A stretch of 64,000 bases of DNA, from the NCBI GenBank assembly GCA_964358485.1, contig CAYHPY010000005.1:25802-89801 (forward strand), read 5' to 3'. A model generated the notes under the pieces. That model did no database searches, was not told the DNA's origin, and saw nothing but the letters and a program-made list of their open reading frames with translations. The DNA is from CAYHPY01 sp964358485. Lineage in GTDB: Bacteria; Elusimicrobiota; Elusimicrobia; UBA1565; UBA9628. Made by a program: the position numbers and the translations under genes. Below, in pieces: positions 34,905 to 43,675 of the stretch. Numbering within the stretch: position 1 is the first letter of the stretch; each line of letters starts with the position of its first letter.

Positions 34905-34934
34905 AGTATAGCGGTCCGGGCGAGGGGGCGTCAA
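34905..34934 (-). promoter_or_regulatory. Promoter of the MBOAT/AlgJ-like operon
   Basis: On the minus strand TTGACG (34934-34929), an 18-bp spacer and TATACT (34910-34905) precede GTG 34894 by 10 nt. This is one of the strongest sigma-70-type matches in the window. It predicts a leader of only about 3 nt. Confidence 0.6.
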
Positions 34935-34981
34935 ACGGGGAGGCGCGTCCACGCGGGGTCGAGGGGGGCCGCCCAGAAGGG

Positions 34982-35055
34982 GCGTTTTACCAAACGCGGG
35001 CAGTTTGGCGTTTGGTTTTACTAAACGCGAATGTGCCGGCGTTTAGTTTTAACGC
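34982..35055. promoter_or_regulatory. Array of three GCGTTT/AAACGC dyads (operator-like, orphan)
   Basis: Three dyads follow each other: GCGTTTTACCAAACGC at 34982-34997, GCGTTT-N9-AAACGC at 35008-35028, and GCGTT-N7-AACGC at 35039-35055. Half-sites are also direct repeats (GTTTTACCAAACGC and GTTTTACTAAACGC). Spacing of about 29 bp puts them near the same DNA face. Neither flanking gene starts here in the right orientation except the MBOAT promoter 50 bp away. The remaining 113 bp to pbpC hold no gene I can recognise. Confidence 0.5.
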
Positions 35056-35168
35056 AACCATGCGGGGACGCTCTTCGGAAGGGTTACGGCCTGCCGCTGG
35101 GCTCTCCGTTCATTTTTTCATGATGCTCCCTACAAACTCGATGGGAAAGCTCATCAAGGAGAACTGCC

Positions 35169-37496
35169 TCACTCCCCCAGCACGTCGAAGCCCCGCGCCG
35201 ACTCGTTGCCCCACTGATCCACCACCGTGACCAGGTGGCGGCCCGCCGGGATGTCGAGGGCCTGCTGGTGGAGGGTCTCGGTCTCGCCCAGATAGCGGCC
35301 GTCAAGATGCCATTGAAGGACCGCGTCGCGCTGGCTGTGCGCGGCCTCAAAAACCGTCCTTCCCCGCCCCCCGTCGAGTTCGGTCGGGATAAAGAGGCGC
35401 GTGCGTGCGTGGGGGTAGAGCCACGCGATGGGAGACTCCCCTTCGGCCTGGGGTCCGCGGCAGTCCGGCCGCCACGGCGGCGGGGAGCGGTACTCGGGAT
35501 GGCGGGACCGGTAGTAATGCTCCTGGTGCGGGGGCAGGATGAACCAGGTCCGGTGGGTCATGTCGGAGACCCGCTCGCAGCCCGCGTGCACCCGCCAGCG
35601 CCCCGTCCCTTCGAGGTGCACCAGCCGGTGATGCGGGCTGGGCCGCCCGAAGGGCAAGCCGGCCGGGGCCCAAACCTCCTCGGTCGGGCAATCCCGCGCC
35701 GGCAGGAAGCCGTCGTCCCGGCAGACGCGCAGGCGGGTCAGTCCCGCCTCCGGGACGGCAAACCAGCCGCCCGGCCCCAGGCGGTTGAAGATGTCGAAGA
35801 GGATGGGCGCGGCAGCGCCGGTCCCGGTCAAATCCGGGCGCCCTTCACCCGAGGCGTTGCCGGTCCACACCCCGACCGTGCGCGTCGCATCGACCCCCAC
35901 CGCCCAGCCGTCCCGAAAGCCCAGGCTGGTCCCGGTCTTCCAGGCGATCGGCGCGGCCCCGGCGAACCTCTTCCAGTGAGCCGCCGTTTCGGGACGCGCC
36001 ACATCCACGAGGGCCTCCAAGGTCAGCCACGCCGCGCCGGAGCCCAACTCGCAGGCCCGGCCCGGGTCGGGGCTCTCGCCCAAGAGCAGCGCGGGGAGCC
36101 TCACGCGGCATTCGTGGGCTGGACTTGCGGCGGCTCCGGCAAGGCCCGCGTACATCCCCGTCAGCTCCCATAAAGTCCCTTCCGCTCCCCCGAGGATCAG
36201 GGCCAGGCCGTAATCCTCGGGCGCCCGCCATAGAGTGGACATCCCCAAACCCCGGAGCTCGGCCTGGAAGCGGGCCACGCCGTGCTCGCGCAGGAGCCGG
36301 ACAGCCGGGACGTTGAGCGAGCGCGCCAGCGCTTCCCGGGCCGGCACCGCGCCGCGGTAGCGGCGGTCGTTGTTTTCGGGCATGAAGCCGTCCAACTGCG
36401 TGGGGATATCGGCGACCAGCGTCGAAGGGAGGAGCTCCCCGGCCTCCAGCATCGACGCGTAGAGGAATGGCTTGAGGAGGCTCCCCGTGCTGCGCGGGCG
36501 CCGCACCAAGTCCACGGCGTAGCCGAAGCTCTCGGTGTCGTCGAGGCGGCTGTTGCCGGCATAGGCCCGCACGGAGAGGTCGCGGTGTTCCACCACGAGC
36601 GCGGCCGCGTTGCGTATGCCGCGCAGGCCGAGCGCCGCCGAGTGGCGCGCGACGAGCTCCGAGACGGCGCGCTGAAGGCCGGCTTCCAGCGTCGTCTCGA
36701 AGCGCGGAGGACCCGGACGGCGCCGCGCCAGCAAAGCCTCCAGCAGATGCGGGGCCTGCCGGGGGAAGCGCTTGGGCCTGGACGGCAGGGGCTCCCGCAG
36801 GGCCAGGCGAAGCTCCAGGGCGTCGAGCCGGCCCGCGGCGTGGAGAGCGGCCAGCAAGCGGTCGCGCTTGGCCTTGAGGGCGCGGCGGTTGCGGCCGGGA
36901 TGGATGAGGCCCGGGCTGTTGGGAAGCACGGCGAGCGTGCAGCTCTCCGCCCAGCTCAGACCCTCAGGGCCGCGTCCGAAATTGCGCCAGGACGCGGCTT
37001 CCAGGCCCACCACGTTCTCGCCGAAGGGGGCATGGGCGGAGTAAAGCTCGAGAATCTCCCGCTTGGCATGCGAACGATCCAACCGGAGAGCCAGCCATGC
37101 CTCGAGGACTTTCTCCATGGGCGTGCGCGGAGGATTCTTTCGCGCCAGCCGGACCACCTGCATCGTGAGGGTGCTGCCGCCGCTCACCACGCGGCCGCGC
37201 TTCCAGTTAAGGACCAGGGCCCGGGCCAGCGCCAGCGGGTCCACCCCGGGGTGGCGCTCGAAGCGCTTGTCCTCCTGGACGATCAGGGCTGCCGCGAATT
37301 TCTTCGGCACGCCCGTCCCCGGCGGGAAACGCCATTGGCCGTCGGCCGCGAGCTTGGCGTCCAAGAGTTCCCCTTCCCGGCTCAACAGGATCGGGGAGAA
37401 GGGATCCAGGAACACCGCCCCCTTGGGGCCGGCGCAGAAGGCCAGCCAGAGGCCGGCCGCCGCCCCGATCAGGGCCCGCCGCGAACGACGACCCAT
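35169..37496 (-). CDS. pbpC: Penicillin-binding protein 1C (bifunctional peptidoglycan synthase)
   Basis: This 775-residue protein has an N-terminal membrane anchor (about 6-22), a GT51 glycosyltransferase domain with EDKRFERHPGVDPLALARAL and GGSTLTMQVVRLA, and a transpeptidase domain with SxxK Ser339 in STGSLLKPFLY, SxN in ARSLNVPAVRLL and KTG in AWKTGTSLGF. A C-terminal BiPBP_C immunoglobulin-like domain ends in VVDQWGNESARGFDVLGE. ATG 37496 lies 28 bp inside the alpha-2-macroglobulin gene, as in the known yfhM-pbpC pairing; the longer upstream frame is non-homologous. Together they are thought to repair and guard the wall after envelope breach. Confidence 0.96.
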   Translation of the reverse strand: MGRRSRRALIGAAAGLWLAFCAGPKGAVFLDPFSPILLSREGELLDAKLAADGQWRFPPGTGVPKKFAAALIVQEDKRFERHPGVDPLALARALVLNWKRGRVVSGGSTLTMQVVRLARKNPPRTPMEKVLEAWLALRLDRSHAKREILELYSAHAPFGENVVGLEAASWRNFGRGPEGLSWAESCTLAVLPNSPGLIHPGRNRRALKAKRDRLLAALHAAGRLDALELRLALREPLPSRPKRFPRQAPHLLEALLARRRPGPPRFETTLEAGLQRAVSELVARHSAALGLRGIRNAAALVVEHRDLSVRAYAGNSRLDDTESFGYAVDLVRRPRSTGSLLKPFLYASMLEAGELLPSTLVADIPTQLDGFMPENNDRRYRGAVPAREALARSLNVPAVRLLREHGVARFQAELRGLGMSTLWRAPEDYGLALILGGAEGTLWELTGMYAGLAGAAASPAHECRVRLPALLLGESPDPGRACELGSGAAWLTLEALVDVARPETAAHWKRFAGAAPIAWKTGTSLGFRDGWAVGVDATRTVGVWTGNASGEGRPDLTGTGAAAPILFDIFNRLGPGGWFAVPEAGLTRLRVCRDDGFLPARDCPTEEVWAPAGLPFGRPSPHHRLVHLEGTGRWRVHAGCERVSDMTHRTWFILPPHQEHYYRSRHPEYRSPPPWRPDCRGPQAEGESPIAWLYPHARTRLFIPTELDGGRGRTVFEAAHSQRDAVLQWHLDGRYLGETETLHQQALDIPAGRHLVTVVDQWGNESARGFDVLGE

Positions 37497-40400
37497 CGCC
37501 CCCCGGCGCTCGCGTTGAGCGTCGCCTCGTACATGGCTTCCACGGACGCGGCGGGAAGATAGAAGCGGCCCCGGTAGGCCGCGGTGAAGCGCAGGAGCAC
37601 GGGCCTCTCCTCTCCCGGCGCAAGCCCGAAATAGGAGTGGACGCGGTCGTCGCGCACGTCCTGATAGTCGAGCCGGGTGCCGGTCGAAGCCGAGCCCTCC
37701 CAGCGGGGGTTGCGGATCTCCCACCCGGACGGGGACATCACCGTCAGTGCCAGGTTCTCGAGCCGGCGCCCGGTGAGATTCCTGACCGAGAGTCGCGCCG
37801 TCACCTCGGCACCCTGCGCCAGCTCCGCCGGGTCCAGGGTCTCCCCGCGGCCGTTGGCGTAATCGACCGCGAGCGCCAATCCCGCGGAGGAGCCTTCCTC
37901 GGAGCCCGCAGGCGGCACGCCTCGGGAGACGAGCATGGCGAACAACCGGCGGTCGCTCAAATTACGAAAGACCAGTTCGCCGCCCGAATCCCCCAGACCC
38001 GGAAGGGGACGCCGCACGACCGGCTCCCGCGAGGACGCGCGTTGCGGCGGCACGGTGCCCAGCGAGACCTCGTAGTCGAAGCCCGCCACCTCCTGCGCGC
38101 CGTAGAATTGGGTGAGGCCCAGCAGGGCGTGGGCGAGGGCCTGGGTATGGTGCCATTGCTCCGAGCTGAGCGATCCCGAGATATCCTCGGCGAGTTCCTT
38201 TCCGCGGGACACGTCCCGGCGCAGTGCGAGCATCTGGAGCACGAGGCCCTTGTCCCGCAGGGGCGAGGCGAAGGTGGAACCGCTCGCGGGGTCTCCGGCC
38301 GCGGGGGCCAGGGGAGAGAGCCCCGCGGATTGGGAGAGGACGTCGGCGGCGTCTCTGACGCCCGCGGCATGGTAGGCCCCGCTCAAGAGCCACTGGGCGA
38401 GACCCTCGGGGCGCTCCTCGCGGAGGCGGTTCATCGCTCCCAGTTCCGGCTCTCCGGCCACGGCCAAGGTGTAGAGGCGGTAGGCCTGCTCTACGACGCT
38501 CTCCGACTTGCCCGGCGCCCAGGACTGCGCGCGGGTCCTTTGGAACTGCGTCCACCGGGACCGCATCTCGGGTGGCAAGGGATATCCCCGGCGCTCGGCC
38601 TCGATGAGGAAATGGCCGACGTAGCTGGTCACCCAGAGTTGGACCCCGGCCCCGCCTCCTCCCGGCCAGTACTGAAATCCGCCCTCGGCGCCCTGGAAGG
38701 CGCGCATGCGCTCCAGTCCGGCCTTGACGTTTTTATCAATCTCGGCCTTCTGGGCCGAACTGAGCTGCATCAAGCCGGGGAGGAAAAACTGCGGGAAGAG
38801 CGCGGAGGTCGTCTGCTCCAGACAGCCGTGCGGGTAGCGGATGAGCTCGCCCAGCCGCGACTCCAGGCTCAGCGGCGGCAGGGAGGAGATTTCGAGGGTG
38901 GCCTCGTTCGTCCCGGGCAGGCCGTGGGGCCTCACCCGGTGGCGCCACGAAGCGCCGGGCTCAACCCAGGCCCCGGTCTGCCGCGAGGTGGAGGGATTGG
39001 GGGAGCGCACGCTCAGGTTCGTCGTCGCGCGGGCCCGGTGCGGGCCGCTCGCGGCCGTGAGGCGGATCGTCCCCCGCCCGAGGCGCGAGCCGGTGCGCAG
39101 CCTGAAATTGACCGTCGCCTCTCCGGGCTTGTGGAATCTCACGACGGCGCGCGACGACCCGACGACGGTGAACAGCGAATCACCCTCGATCGAGAGGCTC
39201 GCCTCGCGGATGGACTCGCTCATTGAGAATGCGGACACGGGCACGACCAGCTCTTCCTCGGGCCCCGCCACGCGCGGCAGGGTGGCTTGGAGCATGAGGG
39301 CTTGGCGCACGGGGACCAATTTTTCCACGCGCCCGTAGCCCCCGCGCGCACCGGCCACGACCATCACCCTCACCGCGCCGACGTATTGAGGCAGGCTGAA
39401 GGCGTGACGCCGTGTCTTCCCCGCCCCCAGGCGAAACGGCCCGAAGTACCTCACCACGGGCGGGAAGCGCCGGGAAGAGTCCTTCTCGCGCAGGTCTCCC
39501 AAGTCCTCGCCCCCGCCCAAAGCCAAGAGCCGTTCGAGAGCCCCGCCGTAGGCTCCTACCACGTGGTCGAAGAGGTCCCAAGTGATCACCCCGAGCGCCT
39601 CTTTCTTGTAGAAATGCGACCGCGGGTCGGGAGTCGCGAAATTGGTCAACCCCAGCAGGCCCTCGTCGACCACGGCCAGCGTGTAGGTCATGTCCCGGCC
39701 CGCGGCCTCCGACACGCTCACGCGGGCCTCGGACTCCGGCTTCCACTCGGCGGCGGTCTCGATGACGGGCGAGAGCTGGGTCGCCGGGTCCGTCACCGAC
39801 ACGGGCACGATTCCGTAGAGGCGGATGGGCAGGTCGCTCTTCTTGCCGCGGTGCGGTTGAAGCAGGACCGCGGAGATATAGACGTTGGGGCTCATGGCGC
39901 GTGTCACGGCCAGCGGCACGCTCACGGCTTGAGTGGAAAGCTCCACCCAGCGCTGGGAGAGCACCCGCGTGCCATTCTCCACCGAAACCAGGGCGCGGCC
40001 CTGGGCCGCAGCGGGCAGACGGATGAGGGCGGTCTCCCCGACCTGATAGGCCGGCTTGTCGGTATCGAAGACCAAGGTTTTGGCCCCCGGCCCGGCGCCC
40101 TCGCGCGGACGGCCGGCCCACCCCGGCCAGTCCATAAAGAAGATTTGGCCCGCGCAGTGGCCTCCGTCCAAATCGCAGACGCGCAGGAGGTAGCGGCCCC
40201 ACTCCGGGTAGTTGATCCGAAGGGTCCACGTGCCGCGCCCGTCCTTGGTCGAGGCGTTTCCCCCGAGGAGCTGGACGGCGTGGGGCGAATTGGCGAACTG
40301 GGCAAGGGACTCTCCCGACTGATCCCACCACCACTTCCAACCGAGCTTGTGCACCGTCGCCTGAAGCCGCGGCGCCGACACCGGGCTTCCCGAGCTGTCG

Positions 40401-43024
40401 AGGCTCACGAGGGAAATCGCATGCGTGGTGTCGGTCAGGAGCATCCCGCGCGCCAGGTCCCCCTTGGAAAGTTTGATGCCGATGTAGCGGTCGTAGGGGT
40501 GATAAAGGACGGCGTCGCGCATGGAACTGAAGGCCCCGCCTTCCTCGAAGACGCGCATGTGAAACTGGGCCGAGAGCATCCCCGGCGCGGGGCCCGCGGG
40601 CAGGGCCACGGGAAACGACGCCCGCCCGCCGGCATCGAGATTTCCCTCGAAGATCACGGCCGCCTCGCCGGAAGCCTCGCGGGCCGGGTCGTCGAAGGCG
40701 TGATCCGCGAAGCGCCCGAAACGCGTGGGAATGGCCGAGAGCTTGACCGAGACTTCCGCCCTGAGCCCCCCGGCCTTGGCCCCGTGAAGCCATGCCGCCG
40801 ACAGACGCGCCCGCCGGTCCGCGTCGGAGGCGCGCAGCCCCTTTTTTCCGCCGAGGTCCAACTCCAAACGCAGGCGGTTGGGCAGGATGGTCTCGATAGG
40901 CAGGTCCTTGGCGAACTCGGCCCCGCCGACCCGCGCCTTGGCGGTCCACGTGCCGGTGGGGGCGTCCTCGGGAGTGCGCAGGCTGAAGCGGTAGAAGCCG
41001 TTCACCGGCCGGCTGTTGGTCACGCTACCGGCCAAGCGGCCCCTCGGATCGAATAGGCGCAGGGTCGCGGGGTGCCGCGGCGGCAGGCGCCCGCCCTTGT
41101 CCTCGACAATGAGAGTCAGGAAGACCTCGTCTCCCGGCCGCCAGACCCCGCGCTCGCCGTAGAGGAGGCCCTTGAGCCCCTCCGAGACCCGCTCTCCCCC
41201 CACGTCGAAATGGCTCACGGGCAAGGCCAGGCCGTCGCTGAGCTTGAGAGTGCCGCGGTCGGAACCGCGGACGGCGCTGAGATAAAAGGGCTTGGCCGAC
41301 GGGGCCATGCGGACGAACCCCCGTTCGCCCGTGGTGCCGGAGGCGATCACGACGCCTTGAAAGTTGTGGACGCCGACCTGAACCCCGGGAAGGGGCTCGG
41401 CGGTCTGTAGGTTGGAGGCCGCGACGAGCAGTCCGCCGCCGGCCTCGGCTTTGGCCAGGAGGCCGATGTTGGAGGCCAGGAAATTGCGGCTCTCGCGCGT
41501 CCCGGGGGCGAACTGGTAGTAGGCGTCCTTGCAGGGATCCTCGCGCTCGGACCAATTCGTTCGGGGCTCCTGGTAGGACTCCTCGACCCCGTCCCACAGG
41601 CTGGCCGAGACCGCGTTGAGATCGTCGTTGTTCGTGAGCGGCTCCTCGGGCGCGGCCTCGGGTCCCTGCCCGCCGCCCCCTGGGCCGCCGGGACAGGCGT
41701 AGGCGGAATCCTCCCGGCGGAGGGAGAGCGTCAGCCGCAGGACGGCGCCGCGGTTTTGGCGCAGGAGAGGGCCCGCGTCCAAGGCGAAGCGCCGCCACCG
41801 GTCGGCGGGGCCCGGCGGGAGGAGGATGGTCTTGCGGCTCACAAAGCGCCCCACCCGGCCCAATTCTTGGTCCCCGCCGAGATTGTTGACCTGGAGGAAC
41901 TGGCCCACGTTGTCGGCGTAGACGCGAAAGACCGTCACGCGCACCGCGCGGGCATTGAGGACCTCGATGGGGATTTCCAAAGTCTCGTTCTCGGGAAGGA
42001 TCACACCGGTCCCCGCGAAGCGCACCTGGGGCTTCTGGATGGGGAAATGCAGGTCGATCCCGAACGCGCTTCCCAAGCGCCGTCCGTCGGCGCTGCGCAG
42101 GCCGGCCTCCACCGAGACCTTCACGGGGCCGGGGACGCGCCGCTGGGGAAAGAGCTTGAGCCGGTGGCCCTCCGCGCGCAGGGTGAACTCCCCCGGGCTC
42201 AGGCGGACCAGGCCGCGCAGGTCCTGGCGCGGGTCGAGCGCGCCGGAGAATTCGATGACCGCGTACTGTTCGGGACCGGAGACCGCCCTGGCCTCGGCGA
42301 CCTTGAAGTCCGTATCGGCCGGCACCTCGATAGACCGGCTCTCCCGGCGCTTGGCGCTGATGGGGCGGCCGTCAAGGGAAAGGCGAAGGGCCCGCGTCCG
42401 GAGGCCGCGGCGCAAGCCCGCTAGGTGGAAGGCGTGGGATTTGGCCGCCGCGTCGTGGGTCCATCGGATTTCCAGGGCCTCGCCCGGGAGACTGGCGGAG
42501 AGACATCTCTCCACCGCCGCATTCTCCTCCACATCGGCGGTCTCGATCCTGCCCTTGAGCATCCAAAGCCCGGCCCGCTCGGGGTCGGGCGAAAGCCCCT
42601 CGAGCGACAGGCTGAGATCGCGCTCCAGCGCCGAGACGATGAAATCGTAATCCCCGAGGGGGGCGGTGCCGTCGATCCGGCCGGCCTTGAGCCGAACGAG
42701 GTAGCGCCGGCCCGGCTCGAGGCCGCCAGGCGCTTCCAGCACCGCTTCGCGCGGCCCCGCCGCTACCGCCGAGCCGCCGGTCGCCGGTACGGTCTCTAGA
42801 AGGCCCTCCACCGGCCGCCCCTCCTGCTCCCGCGAGAACACATCCCGCTGAAACCGGATGAATATCTTGGCGCGCCGGGAAATGAGCCCGGAGCTATGCC
42901 CCGCGATCACCCCGCCCCAGCCCGGATGGGGCTTCTTCGCCTCGGGTTCCGCTTCGACGCGGCGGCACGCCGCCAAGTTCCCCGCCAAACCCGCCGCGAT
43001 GAGCCCCCACAGTATCTGTCGCAT
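37469..43024 (-). CDS. Bacterial alpha-2-macroglobulin lipoprotein (YfhM type)
   Basis: This 1851-residue periplasmic protease trap has a lipobox (GLAGNLAAC, Cys near 20), so it is anchored to a membrane. It contains MG domains, a bait-region stretch and the thioester motif in RYPHGCLEQTTSALFPQ, with Cys1401 and Gln1404 intact, as in the E. coli YfhM class. The alpha-alpha toroid of the TED domain follows (MRAFQGAEGGFQYWPGGG). ATG 43024 has AGGGGG 7 nt upstream; longer frames lack a signal. It is expected to inhibit attacking proteases by covalent trapping. It overlaps pbpC by 28 bp. Confidence 0.95.
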   Translation of the reverse strand: MRQILWGLIAAGLAGNLAACRRVEAEPEAKKPHPGWGGVIAGHSSGLISRRAKIFIRFQRDVFSREQEGRPVEGLLETVPATGGSAVAAGPREAVLEAPGGLEPGRRYLVRLKAGRIDGTAPLGDYDFIVSALERDLSLSLEGLSPDPERAGLWMLKGRIETADVEENAAVERCLSASLPGEALEIRWTHDAAAKSHAFHLAGLRRGLRTRALRLSLDGRPISAKRRESRSIEVPADTDFKVAEARAVSGPEQYAVIEFSGALDPRQDLRGLVRLSPGEFTLRAEGHRLKLFPQRRVPGPVKVSVEAGLRSADGRRLGSAFGIDLHFPIQKPQVRFAGTGVILPENETLEIPIEVLNARAVRVTVFRVYADNVGQFLQVNNLGGDQELGRVGRFVSRKTILLPPGPADRWRRFALDAGPLLRQNRGAVLRLTLSLRREDSAYACPGGPGGGGQGPEAAPEEPLTNNDDLNAVSASLWDGVEESYQEPRTNWSEREDPCKDAYYQFAPGTRESRNFLASNIGLLAKAEAGGGLLVAASNLQTAEPLPGVQVGVHNFQGVVIASGTTGERGFVRMAPSAKPFYLSAVRGSDRGTLKLSDGLALPVSHFDVGGERVSEGLKGLLYGERGVWRPGDEVFLTLIVEDKGGRLPPRHPATLRLFDPRGRLAGSVTNSRPVNGFYRFSLRTPEDAPTGTWTAKARVGGAEFAKDLPIETILPNRLRLELDLGGKKGLRASDADRRARLSAAWLHGAKAGGLRAEVSVKLSAIPTRFGRFADHAFDDPAREASGEAAVIFEGNLDAGGRASFPVALPAGPAPGMLSAQFHMRVFEEGGAFSSMRDAVLYHPYDRYIGIKLSKGDLARGMLLTDTTHAISLVSLDSSGSPVSAPRLQATVHKLGWKWWWDQSGESLAQFANSPHAVQLLGGNASTKDGRGTWTLRINYPEWGRYLLRVCDLDGGHCAGQIFFMDWPGWAGRPREGAGPGAKTLVFDTDKPAYQVGETALIRLPAAAQGRALVSVENGTRVLSQRWVELSTQAVSVPLAVTRAMSPNVYISAVLLQPHRGKKSDLPIRLYGIVPVSVTDPATQLSPVIETAAEWKPESEARVSVSEAAGRDMTYTLAVVDEGLLGLTNFATPDPRSHFYKKEALGVITWDLFDHVVGAYGGALERLLALGGGEDLGDLREKDSSRRFPPVVRYFGPFRLGAGKTRRHAFSLPQYVGAVRVMVVAGARGGYGRVEKLVPVRQALMLQATLPRVAGPEEELVVPVSAFSMSESIREASLSIEGDSLFTVVGSSRAVVRFHKPGEATVNFRLRTGSRLGRGTIRLTAASGPHRARATTNLSVRSPNPSTSRQTGAWVEPGASWRHRVRPHGLPGTNEATLEISSLPPLSLESRLGELIRYPHGCLEQTTSALFPQFFLPGLMQLSSAQKAEIDKNVKAGLERMRAFQGAEGGFQYWPGGGGAGVQLWVTSYVGHFLIEAERRGYPLPPEMRSRWTQFQRTRAQSWAPGKSESVVEQAYRLYTLAVAGEPELGAMNRLREERPEGLAQWLLSGAYHAAGVRDAADVLSQSAGLSPLAPAAGDPASGSTFASPLRDKGLVLQMLALRRDVSRGKELAEDISGSLSSEQWHHTQALAHALLGLTQFYGAQEVAGFDYEVSLGTVPPQRASSREPVVRRPLPGLGDSGGELVFRNLSDRRLFAMLVSRGVPPAGSEEGSSAGLALAVDYANGRGETLDPAELAQGAEVTARLSVRNLTGRRLENLALTVMSPSGWEIRNPRWEGSASTGTRLDYQDVRDDRVHSYFGLAPGEERPVLLRFTAAYRGRFYLPAASVEAMYEATLNASAGGRWVVVRGGP

Positions 43025-43167
43025 ACATCCCCCTGACTGAGATACTGGGGAACGGGTCCCGAACTTACCGCTTAACACTCCGGGCGCGTCGGCCCCGACG
43101 ATCACCGATGCAGCGTGTCATTTGGGAGCGTCCCTCCGCGCCGACAAACCCAGGCGCATCCGAGTTC

Positions 43168-43204
43168 TTGCATTTAAAATCCCCCCGATGTATAATAATT
43201 CATC
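43168..43204 (+). promoter_or_regulatory. arg operon promoter with overlapping ARG-box-like dyad
   Basis: TTGCAT (43168-43173), a 17-bp spacer and TATAAT (43191-43196) precede argR ATG 43208 by 11 nt. Over the -10 lies the dyad GATGTATAATAATTCATC (43187-43204), symmetric at 14 of 18 positions, with the AT-rich centre and ATTCAT half-site of ArgR boxes. ArgR binding here would block polymerase, so the operon should be repressed by arginine. Confidence 0.7.
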
Positions 43205-43207
43205 ACA

Positions 43208-43675
43208 ATGGATTCTTATTCATCCGGGCCGAGCGCCAAGACGGCCCGCCAGTCCGCGATTCTGGAGGCGGTCTCCCAAGAAGAAATCGGCACCCAAAAC
43301 GACCTGGTCCGCTCCCTCAAGCGCCGGGGCATTTCCGCCACCCAAGTCTCCATTTCCCGCGACATCGCACAGCTGGGCCTGATCAAGGCCGGCGGCCGCT
43401 ACCGAACCGCCCCGACGGATTCCGCCCCGCCCGACCCCGAGCTTCCTTTAAGAACCTTCGTCCGCCGGGTGGACCCCGCCGGGCCGAACCTGGTCGTCAT
43501 CCGCTGCGAGGCCGGCTCGGCCCAGCGCGTGGCCCTGACGCTCGACGCCCTCCCGATGGAGGGACTCGTCGGCACCATCGCCGGCGACGACACCGTTTTC
43601 GCAGCCGCCGACAGCGCCGCCGCCAACCGGCGCCTGGTCGAATTCCTGAAATCCCGAATGACTCCCCGATCATGA
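43208..43675 (+). CDS. argR: Arginine repressor
   Basis: This 155-residue protein has the two ArgR domains. The N-terminal winged helix (about 12-62) carries TQNDLVRSLKRRGISATQVS and SRDIAQLGLIK. The C-terminal oligomerisation and arginine-binding domain (about 85-155) ends with VGTIAGDDTVFAAADS, the GDDT motif that contacts arginine. As hexamer plus arginine it represses biosynthesis. It is first in the operon behind an ARG-box-like dyad, so it is probably autoregulated. Its stop overlaps the argG start (ATGA). Confidence 0.93.
   Translation: MDSYSSGPSAKTARQSAILEAVSQEEIGTQNDLVRSLKRRGISATQVSISRDIAQLGLIKAGGRYRTAPTDSAPPDPELPLRTFVRRVDPAGPNLVVIRCEAGSAQRVALTLDALPMEGLVGTIAGDDTVFAAADSAAANRRLVEFLKSRMTPRS

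Noticed and set aside
35056..35168. Small coding frames between the dyad array and pbpC
   Set aside because: Short frames exist on both strands, but none has a ribosome site, a promoter at the right distance or recognisable protein character.
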